Origin: Helicobacter japonicus
GTDB lineage: Bacteria; Campylobacterota; Campylobacteria; Campylobacterales; Helicobacteraceae
Assembly: GCF_000762845.2 (NCBI RefSeq)
Contig: NZ_JRMQ02000006.1
Span: 30,334-94,333 of the forward strand
Length of the DNA stretch: 64,000 bases
Direction: 5' to 3'
Shown: positions 46,019 through 55,476 of the stretch, piece by piece
How the letters are laid out: each line of letters starts with the position of its first letter
Position numbering within the stretch: position 1 is the first letter of the stretch
Made by a program: the position numbers and the translations under genes
Notes under the pieces: generated by a model
The model's input: the letters and a program-made list of their open reading frames with translations, nothing else
Told to the model about the DNA's origin: nothing
Databases searched by the model: none

Positions 46019-46093
46019 GTGGCAAAAATTGATAAGAGTATAAGCAAAGAATTAGAATCTTATTTTAAAGTATTAGCCAAATTAAAAATTTGA
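46019..46093 (+). CDS. Possible 24-residue small protein or remnant
   Basis: GTG 46019 follows a strong site (TAGGAGGGGA) and gives MAKIDKSISKELESYFK and a short tail before TGA 46091-46093. The peptide is amphipathic and might be the truncated start of a longer gene, since the strong site looks too good for chance. No homolog can be shown here. Confidence 0.3.
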   Translation: MAKIDKSISKELESYFKVLAKLKI

Positions 46094-46116
46094 CATATGT
46101 TGAAAGAATGTAAAAA

Positions 46117-46755
46117 ATGAATCTTGCTTTGCCTTTAATTATCATTATATGTAGTTTTGCGCAAGGCAAAGATTCTCTAATGGAAGATAAAATGCGTAAT
46201 ATTGGGCTTTTTGCACTTGAAGAAATAGATAAAGATACTTTTATCACGCGCCTTGCTTATGATAGTAAAGAAAACTTTATGAAAACAAACATCTATGCAC
46301 CTTTTTCTTTGCACAAATGCTATCTCCATAAAGATATGAAAGAGCATATACAAAAACTTGCCAAGATTCTAAAAGCAAAGAATTTAAAGCTTATTGTGTA
46401 TGATTGTTTCCGTCCGCAAGCTGCACAAGAGCTTGCTTGGAGCATTGTGCCTGATACACGCTATGTCGCTCACCCAAAGAAAGGTTCAAATCATTCAAGG
46501 GGGATTGCCATTGATGTGGGCTTAGCTCAAGAAAATGGAGAGTCCTTAAGTATGCCAAGCCTATTTGATGAGTTTAGTGTAAAAGCGTGGCGTGATTATA
46601 TTTGTCCTCAATCTCAAACAAAAAATTGCGCTCATCGTAACGAACTCCAAGAGATAATGAACCAAGCTGGATTAAAAAGCATAAAAACAGAATGGTGGCA
46701 CTTTGAGCTTCCTGTAAGCAATCAACACGACTACCCTATTCTTTCTCTCCCATAA
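46117..46755 (+). CDS. D-alanyl-D-alanine dipeptidase (VanX/DdpX family)
   Basis: The 212-residue protein has a short signal-like N-terminus (about residues 1-17) and a zinc peptidase domain. The ligand motif SNHSRGIAIDVGL (HxxxxxxD near 128-135) and TEWWHFELP (catalytic Glu and His near 189-192) are intact, as is YDCFRPQAAQELAW. It would hydrolyse D-Ala-D-Ala in the periplasm, salvaging wall material; vancomycin resistance is not implied by this alone. Confidence 0.88.
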   Translation: MNLALPLIIIICSFAQGKDSLMEDKMRNIGLFALEEIDKDTFITRLAYDSKENFMKTNIYAPFSLHKCYLHKDMKEHIQKLAKILKAKNLKLIVYDCFRPQAAQELAWSIVPDTRYVAHPKKGSNHSRGIAIDVGLAQENGESLSMPSLFDEFSVKAWRDYICPQSQTKNCAHRNELQEIMNQAGLKSIKTEWWHFELPVSNQHDYPILSLP

Positions 46756-46766
46756 AATCTACTCAA

Positions 46767-47990
46767 TTATTCGTGGCGCAAGGCATCAATAGGATTGAGT
46801 TTTGAAGCCCTCCTTGCAGGAAGATAGCCAAAGAGCACACCAATAAATGCCGAAAACAAAAAAGCAATAATAGCTGTTGGAATATCAAAAATAAAAGGAA
46901 TTTCCATATATTTACTCAATGCAAAAGAGGCAAAAAATGCCCATATAATGCCAACTATTCCCCCAAGTGAGCTTAAAGTAATAGATTCTATTAAAAACTG
47001 CATAAGCACTTCACTCTGTAGTGCTCCTATTGCCATACGCGTTCCTATTTCCCTTGTGCGCTCTGTTACAGAAACAAGCATAATATTCATTATACCGATT
47101 CCTCCCACAATCAAACTTACACCAGCAATAAGCCCTAATAATGCAGTAAGGGTTTTGGTCGTAGAAGTAAGTGTTTGTGCGATTTGTTTCGTATCCATAA
47201 TCTCAAAAGAATCTCTATCTCCTGCGCGAACATTACGCACCTGACGAAGTATCCTTGTCAAAGATTGCACCACCTCGTCCGAATCCACACCATCTTTTGC
47301 ACGAAGCATAAGGCGATTAATGGAAAAAAGTGTATTGCTCCCTGATACAGAGCGTAAAAATGTTTTCATTGGAAGCAAAATCACATCATCTTGGTCATTT
47401 CCCATACCGCCTTGCCCTTTAGATTCTAAAATACCAATACATTCACACACAATATTGTTTAAGCGAATCTTTTGTCCCAAAGGATTGCTTTGAGAAAAAA
47501 GATTTTTTCGCACAGATTCGCCAATCATACATACATTACTTCCTACACGATATTCATTTTCTTCAAAACCCCTACCCTCGCTTGTATCCCATTGTGTTAC
47601 ATAAAAAAATGCTGAATCAACACCCTGTGCCTGTGTAGTTGTATTTTGCGATTGATATTGCAACATAACAGAAGTCTGTGAAATTGGAGCAAGTGCTTCA
47701 ATGTATTCTTGTGAAAGCATTTGCACATTTTGAGCTTCTTGCATACTAAAATTACGGCGGAGATTTACACCACTTGGATTCATTGCACGTGCAGGAAATA
47801 CAAGTAAAAGATTGCTACCAAGTGAAGAGATTCGATCACTTATCATTTGAGTTGTTCCATTTCCTAAGCTAATCATTACTATGACTGCACCTACACCAAT
47901 AATTACACCAAGCATTGTTAAAAATGCACGCAAGAAATTGCGTTTAATTTGTCTTAGTGCAAGGATAAAAGCATTTATAATCATTAACAA
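46767..47990 (-). CDS. MacB-like ABC transporter permease
   Basis: The 407-residue protein has one N-terminal membrane helix, a periplasmic domain (about 50-280) and three C-terminal helices, the FtsX/MacB topology. The start FLRAFLTMLGVIIGVGAVIVMISLGNG and end FLFSAFIGVLFGYLPARRASKLNPIDALRHE (parts shown) are typical. In MacB the ATPase is fused; here it is the separate upstream gene, overlapping by 7 bases. With the MFP and TolC-like proteins it forms a tripartite exporter whose cargo is unknown. Confidence 0.9.
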   Translation of the reverse strand: MLMIINAFILALRQIKRNFLRAFLTMLGVIIGVGAVIVMISLGNGTTQMISDRISSLGSNLLLVFPARAMNPSGVNLRRNFSMQEAQNVQMLSQEYIEALAPISQTSVMLQYQSQNTTTQAQGVDSAFFYVTQWDTSEGRGFEENEYRVGSNVCMIGESVRKNLFSQSNPLGQKIRLNNIVCECIGILESKGQGGMGNDQDDVILLPMKTFLRSVSGSNTLFSINRLMLRAKDGVDSDEVVQSLTRILRQVRNVRAGDRDSFEIMDTKQIAQTLTSTTKTLTALLGLIAGVSLIVGGIGIMNIMLVSVTERTREIGTRMAIGALQSEVLMQFLIESITLSSLGGIVGIIWAFFASFALSKYMEIPFIFDIPTAIIAFLFSAFIGVLFGYLPARRASKLNPIDALRHE

Positions 47991-48673
47991 TCCTTTGAAT
48001 CACTCATTAAACGTCCATCTAAAAAATGTAATTCCCTACTTGCATATTTTGCCATATCTGGCTCGTGTGTTACCATTAGAATCGTAATCCCTAAACTTTG
48101 ATTTAACTCTTTAAGTATTTCCATAATTTCTACACTTCGCTTTGTGTCAAGATTCCCTGTTGGCTCATCAGCAAGAAGAAAAAGCGGCTCTGAAGCAATT
48201 GCACGAGCGATTGCTACGCGTTGCTGCTGTCCTCCACTTAATTTTGCACTTGTATGTGCAGCCCAATCTTTTAACCCCACTTTATCAAGGGCATTAAGTG
48301 CGATTTCTTCTCGTTCTGCCTTTTTTACTCCACGATACATAAGGGGTAATTCAACATTTTCCAATGCTGTCGTGCGTGCTAAAAGATTAAATCCTTGAAA
48401 AATAAAGCCTATATAGTTTCTGCGTAAAAGTGCGCGTTGATTTTGTGTAAGATTAAATACATCGACATCACAAAATAAATATGTTCCACTACTTCCGACA
48501 TCAAGTGTGCCGAGTATATTTGCAAGGCTCGACTTACCTGAACCACTAGGTCCCATTAATGCGACAAATTCACCCTTATCAATCTCCAAATCTACACCTT
48601 TAAGTGCTTCAAATGCACTTTCCCCTTTGCCATAAGTTTTATGCACATCTTTTAATATAATAAAATCTCCCAT
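47984..48673 (-). CDS. MacB/LolD-like ABC transporter ATPase
   Basis: This 229-residue ATPase has Walker [10 protein letters not shown] (about 41-49), Q-loop FIFQGFNLL, signature [16 protein letters not shown] and Walker [14 protein letters not shown]. It energises the permease downstream (7-base overlap) and follows the adaptor gene by 10 bases. ATG 48673 is preceded by the end of the adaptor gene. Confidence 0.93.
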   Translation of the reverse strand: MGDFIILKDVHKTYGKGESAFEALKGVDLEIDKGEFVALMGPSGSGKSSLANILGTLDVGSSGTYLFCDVDVFNLTQNQRALLRRNYIGFIFQGFNLLARTTALENVELPLMYRGVKKAEREEIALNALDKVGLKDWAAHTSAKLSGGQQQRVAIARAIASEPLFLLADEPTGNLDTKRSVEIMEILKELNQSLGITILMVTHEPDMAKYASRELHFLDGRLMSDSKDC

Positions 48674-48683
48674 TTTATACCTG

Positions 48684-49976
48684 CTATTGCACTTTTACTT
48701 TTGTAATCACTTGTGTATTCTCATCAATACCACTTAGAATCTGCGTAAAACCACCATCAGTAATGCCTATCTCTACATTTATGGATTCAGGCACACCATT
48801 TTTTAGAATCCATAATGTGCCTTTTTTACTTTGTTGTTTTTGTTTAGTATCAAATTGCGCTTTAGGGCGACGTGGAGGAGCAAACATTGAATTGATAGTG
48901 GAATTGGTTTTTTTAACTCCTGCTTTTTGAAGTGATTTGTTTAAATCAAAATAAAGTGCTGCACTTGGCACAATCAGCACATTTTGTGCTTTAGCTATGA
49001 TAATATCGGCTGTAGCACTCATATCAGGACGTAAAAGCAAAGATTTGTTATCTACTTCAATTTTTGCACGATAAATAACAATGCCTGAGGTGCTTGAAGT
49101 CGAGTTTGAAGACGAACTACTACCATCGCCTGAGCCAAAATTTACACGATTGACTTTAGCGTGAAAATTTCTATCAGGGTAGGCATCAACGGTAAAAACA
49201 ACTTCCTGCCCTTCTTTCACTTTACCAATATCTGCCTCTGAGATACTTGCATAAAGCTGCATTTCTTCAAGATTCTCAGCAACTTTAAAAAGTGTAGGTG
49301 CTTGAAAACTTGCTGCCACACTTTGCCCTACTTCAACGCTACGCGTAAGCACAATACCATCAACAGGTGAGATGATTTCAGAATTTTTTAAATCAATCTT
49401 AGCACTTTCAATATTTGTCTGAATCTCGTTAATAGAAGCTTTTTTAATATCTACATCAGAGAGTGCTGATGTGTAATTAGTTTTAGCAGTTTGTAACTCA
49501 AGTAAAGAGGGTGAAGCCCCATTTGTTGCCTTATAAAGCTCTTTTAACCTATTATAATTCCACCTTCTGTCTGCTAGAGTTTGCTCACTTGCTCTAAGCT
49601 GTGCTTGTGCGGATTTAAGCTGTGCTTCATATCTTGCAATGGTTTGATTAATGGTTTCTGGATTAATACGCGCTAAAATCTGCCCTTGTTTTACTTCATC
49701 ATTTTCATCCACAAGCACTTCAAGCACGAGTCCGGAAATAACACTGCCTATTTCTACCTCATTCACAGGAGAAAGTGAGCCAGAGGCTGAAATACTTGAT
49801 TGAATATCACCACGCGTAGGCTTTATTGTTTCATATTCTACTTTTGAACCAACAAGATTCCACAAAAAAATCCCACCTATAATGATCACAATAATCACAA
49901 GTGCAATAAGCCACACTTTAAAGGGAATTTTTCTATGCGTTTGTTTTTTTGCATTAAGAATCTGATATAAATTCAT
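48684..49976 (-). CDS. MacA-like periplasmic adaptor (membrane fusion protein)
   Basis: The 430-residue protein has an N-terminal membrane segment (about 20-44), a lipoyl half-motif (SISASGSLSPVNEVEIGS), a long coiled-coil hairpin (about 110-190) and a beta-barrel region. A Ser/Gly-rich loop (GSGDGSSSSSNSTSST near 280) and a basic proline-rich insert near 365 are unusual. It links the inner-membrane permease to the TolC-like channel. It overlaps the TolC-like gene by 4 bases. Confidence 0.9.
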   Translation of the reverse strand: MNLYQILNAKKQTHRKIPFKVWLIALVIIVIIIGGIFLWNLVGSKVEYETIKPTRGDIQSSISASGSLSPVNEVEIGSVISGLVLEVLVDENDEVKQGQILARINPETINQTIARYEAQLKSAQAQLRASEQTLADRRWNYNRLKELYKATNGASPSLLELQTAKTNYTSALSDVDIKKASINEIQTNIESAKIDLKNSEIISPVDGIVLTRSVEVGQSVAASFQAPTLFKVAENLEEMQLYASISEADIGKVKEGQEVVFTVDAYPDRNFHAKVNRVNFGSGDGSSSSSNSTSSTSGIVIYRAKIEVDNKSLLLRPDMSATADIIIAKAQNVLIVPSAALYFDLNKSLQKAGVKKTNSTINSMFAPPRRPKAQFDTKQKQQSKKGTLWILKNGVPESINVEIGITDGGFTQILSGIDENTQVITKVKVQ

Positions 49977-51511
49977 TGTTTGTTTCCTTGTATAGAGCTT
50001 TGTTTAGGTAAAGATTGTGTTGTTTCACTCACTTGTAAAGCAAGATTCCCGCCTAAAGCTTTAAAAAGTGTGATAAGTGAGAGAATCTCATTTATTTTTG
50101 CATTATGAAGCTGTGATTGTAAATTCAAATATGTATTTTCAGTGCTTAAAAAATCATTTGTATCAAGTAATCCACGTTTATTTTTTGTGCTATTGCTTTC
50201 ATAGGCTTTTGTGCCTATGTCATACATATTTTGTGTATTTTGCAGTTGGTTTTTTTTAGATTGAATATCAAAAAGTGCATTTTCAACCTCGCCTAAAGCA
50301 ATATTTACATTATTTTGCAATGTATAATATGCTTCATTGCTTAACTCCTTTTGAATAAGATAATTTTGCTTCAAAGAAGTGCGATTAAGCAGAGGTGCTG
50401 TAATAGAATTAGCTATTTGAAAGACGATAGAACCGATAGAATTAGCATTAGTGCTGTAAAGAATATCACCTATTGAACCACTTAAAGAGATAGTGGGCAA
50501 ACGCGCTGCTTTAGCATTTGTTTGTTTATAAAGCTGTGCGTGGAGAGCATAAATACTTGCCTGAATATCAGGACGAGAAAGCAAAATATCACTTGGCATT
50601 TTTTCTATATAAAAATCTGCAATATGCGGAAATGTCCAATGTTTCGAATCCAAGAAATCAACTTGTTGTGTAATCTCATCAATACTTGTATTCAAAAGAG
50701 TAAGCAACGCATTTTTATTTTGCTCAAAGGTATAGGAGAGCATTTCATAATTATTTTTTTGTGTTGTAGTATTTGCCACAAAGCCTTGATAAGTGCTTAC
50801 ATCAATGAGTCCTAATTTATATTTATCTGTATTGATTGCTTGAATCTGTTCTAGATTCTTAAGTGTAGATTCGGCAATAGCGAGTGAATAAGCGTTATCT
50901 CGCAATGTAAAATATAAAGTCGCCACTTCAGCAATTAAAGAAATTTGCGCAAAGTTAAGATTGCTTTGGGCTTGAAGATACGCTTTTTTACTTGATTGAC
51001 GCAAGGCATTGAGTTTGCCAAATAAATCAACCTCCCAACTCATACTTATATTTGCGTTGATAGAATTTGCTCCTGGACGCACAATCGTGCTTTGAGAAAG
51101 TGTGCGATTATCGATATAGCTTGAGTTTAATCCTACATTTATGGTAGGAAACATATTAGCGGTGTTGATTTTCATTTGAGACTTAGCTTGCTTGATACGA
51201 GAAATCATTGTCAATACATTTGTATTCTTTTCAAGTGCAAGATAAAGTATATTATGAAGCTGCTTATCATCAATTAATATCATAAATTGCTGTAAGCTAA
51301 AGGGTTGCTCTTGAGAATCTTGTGTATTTTGTAAATTTATAGAAATTTTAGAATCTCCTGTTTTTGTAGCAGTTTGAGGTGTTGATAGAGCTTTGAGATT
51401 ACGAAAAGATGAGGGAATGTGCGTTTGCCTAGCATTCTCTTCAAATGTGGGGATAGATGTGCTACAGCTTGACCATATCACCATACCGACCAATAAGTAT
51501 AAGTGCCTCAC
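49973..51511 (-). CDS. TolC-like outer-membrane efflux lipoprotein (NodT family)
   Basis: The 512-residue protein has a lipoprotein signal (VIWSSC, Cys near 16) and two long repeated helical regions (OEP domains, about 80-280 and 290-480) with TVIRPGANSINANISMSWEVDLFGKL split by strands and LLSRPDIQASIYALHAQ, typical of RND/MacAB channel proteins. GTG 51511 follows AAGGA. It is the first gene of the exporter operon and divergent from the lipoprotein operon at 51639. Confidence 0.88.
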   Translation of the reverse strand: MRHLYLLVGMVIWSSCSTSIPTFEENARQTHIPSSFRNLKALSTPQTATKTGDSKISINLQNTQDSQEQPFSLQQFMILIDDKQLHNILYLALEKNTNVLTMISRIKQAKSQMKINTANMFPTINVGLNSSYIDNRTLSQSTIVRPGANSINANISMSWEVDLFGKLNALRQSSKKAYLQAQSNLNFAQISLIAEVATLYFTLRDNAYSLAIAESTLKNLEQIQAINTDKYKLGLIDVSTYQGFVANTTTQKNNYEMLSYTFEQNKNALLTLLNTSIDEITQQVDFLDSKHWTFPHIADFYIEKMPSDILLSRPDIQASIYALHAQLYKQTNAKAARLPTISLSGSIGDILYSTNANSIGSIVFQIANSITAPLLNRTSLKQNYLIQKELSNEAYYTLQNNVNIALGEVENALFDIQSKKNQLQNTQNMYDIGTKAYESNSTKNKRGLLDTNDFLSTENTYLNLQSQLHNAKINEILSLITLFKALGGNLALQVSETTQSLPKQSSIQGNKQ

Positions 51512-51638
51512 TTATTTTATCCTTAAATTAAGATTAATTATTGAAATGGTATTACAAAAATGTGAAGTTAAAGTGAATTTAAAACTAATGTCATTACAAT
51601 AATCTCTAAATTTGATACAAACAAAAAAAAGGAATTAA

Positions 51639-53078
51639 GTGAGATATGTTTTTTTGGCATTAGTGCCTATATGGCTTATTTTTATGAGTGCGTGTTCACA
51701 CCACAATTCTTTGCAATCTTTTAATAAACAATATTATGCTGGAAATGATAAAAAAGCGTATGAATACGCAAAAGGAGAAGCTGGTAGTAATGGAGATGTC
51801 TTATGGAATCTGCAAGCAGGTATCAGTGGTTTTAACTCATCTCAAAAAGATACAGCTACTTTGCTAGAAAAAGGAGAGGAATTATTCAACAAATATGAAT
51901 CCGAAGGCTTAATGGGTGGTATGTTTAGCAATGCAGGTGCTGTGCTTCTTAATGAGAATGTCAAAACCTATCGTGGCAACATTTATGAGGGTGTAATGTT
52001 TAATTACTACAAAGCCCTTAATGCAATGTATTTGGGAGATTATGCTCTTGCTAGAGTAGAATTTAATAGAGCCAATGACAGACAAAGACGAGCCAAAGAA
52101 TATTTTCAAAAAGACATTAAAAAAGCTATGGTAGAAAACCAAAAAGAAGAATCTTCAAATGAGACATTCAAAACCATTGATAAAAAACATACGGCTTCAA
52201 GCACAGAATCCATCTTAGAACAACAATATAGCAACCTCAAAAATTTTAAAATATATAATGGATTCATTAATCCTGCTGTGAGCTATGTATCTGCGCTCTT
52301 TTTTATGAGTGAGAGCGACTATCCAAAAGCAACTGATTTATATAAGGAAGCATATGGAATTACACAATCTCAAATTATCAATAAAGATTTAGAAGTAATG
52401 AATAAGCGTAGAATGGGCGATAAATCTACATATACTTGGTTCATTATAGAAGATGGACAAAGTGCTGCACTTAATGAGTTAGCCATTAACTTACCGGCTT
52501 ATTATGTAAGTTCAAGTGTTTTACACTTAGGGGTTTCTATCCCACAACTTCAAGAAGGAAAGCCTAGTGCAATTTCATATCAAGCAATAACTCATAATAA
52601 TCAACAAAAATTTACAGCCTTTGAAGTAAGTGACTTAGATGGGGTTATAGCCAATGAATTTAGCAAAAAGCTTCCTTTTATCCTAACAAGGGCAATTAGT
52701 TCGGCTATTTTAAAGGCAGCAACTCAAGCATCTCTCAATAGTATTGGCGGAGAGTATTTTGGTGATTTAGGAGCATTAGCAGGTTCTTTAATTGGTGCAG
52801 CATATTCAGCTGCTACCAATAATGCGGATATACGCATTACTACAGCTCTACCAAAGAGAGTTCTTGCCTTGCAAATTCCAAACAACGCTGCAAATTTTTC
52901 TTTACAAGCAGATGAACATATACTCTATGAAATCAATTTTTCTTGCAAAAAAAATCAAAATTATCATAAAAAATCAGAAAAAATTATTGTTTTGTGTGAT
53001 AAAAATGATAATATTCTTTACTTGCGTTCAAAAGGCAAGAATCCAACTTATCAAATTCTAAAAGGAGAAATAGAATGA
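51639..53078 (+). CDS. COG3014-like lipoprotein
   Basis: This 479-residue lipoprotein has lipobox FMSAC (Cys near 19). The first half is TPR-like and contains YAGNDKKAYEYAK and YYKALNAMYLGDYALARVEFNRANDRQRRA, the mark of the COG3014 family. A glycine-zipper-like GALAGSLIGAAYSAATNNADIR sits near 388. The function is not known. The next gene overlaps its stop by 4 bases, so the LpoB-like protein is coupled to it. GTG 51639 follows AAAAGGA. Confidence 0.82.
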   Translation: MRYVFLALVPIWLIFMSACSHHNSLQSFNKQYYAGNDKKAYEYAKGEAGSNGDVLWNLQAGISGFNSSQKDTATLLEKGEELFNKYESEGLMGGMFSNAGAVLLNENVKTYRGNIYEGVMFNYYKALNAMYLGDYALARVEFNRANDRQRRAKEYFQKDIKKAMVENQKEESSNETFKTIDKKHTASSTESILEQQYSNLKNFKIYNGFINPAVSYVSALFFMSESDYPKATDLYKEAYGITQSQIINKDLEVMNKRRMGDKSTYTWFIIEDGQSAALNELAINLPAYYVSSSVLHLGVSIPQLQEGKPSAISYQAITHNNQQKFTAFEVSDLDGVIANEFSKKLPFILTRAISSAILKAATQASLNSIGGEYFGDLGALAGSLIGAAYSAATNNADIRITTALPKRVLALQIPNNAANFSLQADEHILYEINFSCKKNQNYHKKSEKIIVLCDKNDNILYLRSKGKNPTYQILKGEIE

Positions 53079-53683
53079 AGAAAAGTTTAATATTATGTGG
53101 GGTAGCTCTAAGTGCGCTCTTAATATCTGCTTGTAGTAGCGGACCTCAATATATTGATCCATCAAATTCTAAGGCATATGCGAGTATGGGCTTAGATTAT
53201 CACGATATTGAAAAAGCAGCAAGCGATAGTGTGCGCTCACTCCTTAGTAGCGCACAAGTGAGGGAAATATCTCGTGGTAGTAAGCCTAAAGTGCTTATGA
53301 TATCTGGTGTTATTAATGACACAATGCAGACCATTGATACAGATCAGCTTAGTCGTAAAATCACTCGTGATATGAGAAATAGTGGTAAATTTGTCCTTAC
53401 ACTTGCTCAAGGTGCAAAAACAGAAAAAGGTATTAATATGGCAAGAAAAGCGCGTGATAATGATGAATTTGATCAACGCACAACAATAGAAAAAGGTAGT
53501 TTGAAATCTGCTGAACTTTCACTTTCAGGGAAAATTGTTCAAAAAAATACAAAAGTTGGCTCAAAGCAGCGCACAGATTACTTTTTCCTACTTACACTTA
53601 CCAATCTCAAAGATGGAACGGTCATATGGGACGATGAAGTCAATATCATCAAACTTGGCTCAAACTCATCTGTGAGTTGGTAA
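53075..53683 (+). CDS. LpoB-like penicillin-binding-protein activator lipoprotein
   Basis: The 202-residue lipoprotein has lipobox ISAC (Cys near 20). The C-terminal domain resembles LpoB/COG3417: KPKVLMISGVINDTMQTIDTDQLSRKI, GKFVLTLAQGA and DYFFLLTLTNLKDGTVIWDDEVNIIK. LpoB activates PBP1b from the outer membrane in enterics. Helicobacter has no obvious PBP1b, so the partner here may be different. It is translated from an overlap with the COG3014 gene. Confidence 0.82.
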   Translation: MKKSLILCGVALSALLISACSSGPQYIDPSNSKAYASMGLDYHDIEKAASDSVRSLLSSAQVREISRGSKPKVLMISGVINDTMQTIDTDQLSRKITRDMRNSGKFVLTLAQGAKTEKGINMARKARDNDEFDQRTTIEKGSLKSAELSLSGKIVQKNTKVGSKQRTDYFFLLTLTNLKDGTVIWDDEVNIIKLGSNSSVSW

Positions 53684-53717
53684 TAAACCTTAACTTTAAC
53701 AAAAAAAGGAGACACAA

Positions 53718-54314
53718 ATGAATACAAAGGTAAAATTGTTAGCAGGAAGCGTTATAGCGGCGTTTTTATTAATAGGCTGTGGTGGTGATGATTCACTTGG
53801 TGTTGGTGGTAAGAGTATAGACAAAAAAGCACTTAAAGCTCTTAATCTTAAAGGTGCACCAAATTGGGTTATTAATGCAGGACAAGGTGATATGAGTGCC
53901 ATAGGAGATTCAGAAATTGTGGGCGGAGATTTAGGTTTTGCACGAAATGAAGCTCTCGCTTTAGCGAGAGATGAGTTAGCACGTCAAGTATCGGTAAAAG
54001 TTGAAGGTGTTCTCATCAATGCAAAAGAAAAAAGCAAGAGTGATTTTGGCACTGCAAGTATGCAAAGTGCGACATCACAAATCACAAAACAAAGCACTTC
54101 TACAATCCTAAGCGGAACAAAACAAACAGATACTTGGATAACAAGCGATGGCACACGCATTTTTGTTCTTGCAAAGCTTAGTCCAGAAAACAAATCAAAA
54201 CTTGAGGCAAACATAAAACAACAAATCAACAAAAATGGGCTTATTCCAGCTGATATAAAGAAAGAAGCATTAAATAATTTCAGTGCAAATTTCAATGCTG
54301 TTGAAGCTCGATAA
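53718..54314 (+). CDS. LPP20-family lipoprotein (first copy)
   Basis: This 198-residue lipoprotein has lipobox LIGC (Cys near 21) and an LPP20/FlgP-type domain: GAPNWVINAGQGDMSAIGDSEI, ARNEALALARDELARQVSVKVE and TWITSDGTRIFVLAKLSPENK. Helicobacter LPP20 proteins are surface-exposed antigens, and related FlgP proteins help the flagellar sheath or disk. ATG 53718 follows AAAAGGAG. It sits 34 bases after the LpoB-like gene. Confidence 0.85.
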   Translation: MNTKVKLLAGSVIAAFLLIGCGGDDSLGVGGKSIDKKALKALNLKGAPNWVINAGQGDMSAIGDSEIVGGDLGFARNEALALARDELARQVSVKVEGVLINAKEKSKSDFGTASMQSATSQITKQSTSTILSGTKQTDTWITSDGTRIFVLAKLSPENKSKLEANIKQQINKNGLIPADIKKEALNNFSANFNAVEAR

Positions 54315-54325
54315 TTTGGTGATAT

Positions 54326-55237
54326 ATGCGATTAGCAAGTGCTTTAATACTTGGAGTAGCTCTCTTTTTGGTAGGCTGCGGTAATTCACCTAAGCCACCA
54401 GCCTGGTATGGAAAAGATGCGCATAGCGATACTTTTCTTATTGGTTTTGGCAGTGCCTCTACTCTTGAAAACGCTAAAGCAAGGGCTTTGAGTGATATAA
54501 GCTCTCAACTTAGCGTGCAAGTAAGCTCTCAATTCAAATCACACGCGCAAAGGCAAGATTCTAGCATTTCATACAAATCAAGCAATGATATAAAGCTTGA
54601 TGTTGCTGCGATTGAACTTAGTGATGTAAGCTACACAAAAGACGAATTTAGAGACAATCTCTTCTATGTCAAAGCTCAAATTCCAAAAAGCTCGTTGGTT
54701 AAGCAGTTTCAAAAAACTTTTAACACAGAGTATAATCTTTTGAACTTTAGTAGAATGTCCCAATGTAATACTATTTCAATCAAAGACAAAGTGCGTTTAG
54801 AACATACTCTCAACAAACTTAATCTTTATGGAATGCTTTTACAATCAATAGGTTCGCAAGAACCAAAAAGTATTACACAACTTGAAAAAATGTTGGCAGT
54901 CAATTCACCCTTACCAACAGCACGTCTCAACATTCAAAGCAATGTATCAGCAGAAGTAATTGAAAGTGAGCTTGCAAAAGAATTGGGAGAGTTTTATAGT
55001 TTTGACGCACAAGCACAAAATCTTATTCAAGTCAAAGTTAATCTTTCTCTTGTAGGCAGAGGCACAATTAAGGCAGATGCAATTATGACAATTTATGATT
55101 GTCGCAAAAATGCTGTTTTCACTACAAGTGTAAGCAATACACACGAGGGAAAAAATATTGGAGATTCTCTTAATTTCACAGCTAAACGTATAGGTGTTCA
55201 GCTCTACAAAAAACTCCAAGAGTGGGTAGAGGATTAG
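54326..55237 (+). CDS. LPP20-family lipoprotein (second, larger copy)
   Basis: The 303-residue lipoprotein has lipobox LVGC (Cys near 18) and an LPP20-type N-terminal domain: PPAWYGKDAHSDTFLIGFGSA, ENAKARALSDISSQLSVQVSS and an extra C-terminal domain (about 155-303) not seen in the first copy. It lies 11 bases after the first LPP20 gene and ends the operon. Both LPP20 genes could come from one duplication. Confidence 0.82.
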   Translation: MRLASALILGVALFLVGCGNSPKPPAWYGKDAHSDTFLIGFGSASTLENAKARALSDISSQLSVQVSSQFKSHAQRQDSSISYKSSNDIKLDVAAIELSDVSYTKDEFRDNLFYVKAQIPKSSLVKQFQKTFNTEYNLLNFSRMSQCNTISIKDKVRLEHTLNKLNLYGMLLQSIGSQEPKSITQLEKMLAVNSPLPTARLNIQSNVSAEVIESELAKELGEFYSFDAQAQNLIQVKVNLSLVGRGTIKADAIMTIYDCRKNAVFTTSVSNTHEGKNIGDSLNFTAKRIGVQLYKKLQEWVED

Positions 55238-55476
55238 AATCCTCTACCCAAAAAAATAACACTCTTTTAATACAAGAATAAAAAGTCTTACTCAACACTC
55301 TTTACTACTTGAAAAGCTACTTTATCGATAAAAAGCGTAAAAATAAAGATAAAGAGAAGTAAATATTATTTTTTAGAGAATCCGTCCTGTAAAAAGTGTC
55401 TTTAGATTCCTTTTGTATAGCTTAATTCTCTATTTCAAAATTATAATCAATAGTGTAGAGACAAAATATAGAGGAC
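55238..55476. other. Intergenic region, no gene seen
   Basis: This 239-base AT-rich gap separates the convergent lipoprotein operon and murE. It shows no tRNA, no frame with a ribosome site and no clear terminator hairpin. I cannot assign a function. Confidence 0.6.

Noticed and set aside
46117..46755. Vancomycin-resistance determinant
   Set aside because: VanX-type motifs are present but vanH, vanA and the regulators are absent; a wall-salvage dipeptidase is more likely.
55238..55476. Possible tRNA or small RNA in the gap before murE
   Set aside because: No cloverleaf, no CCA end and no promoter-terminator pair can be seen.
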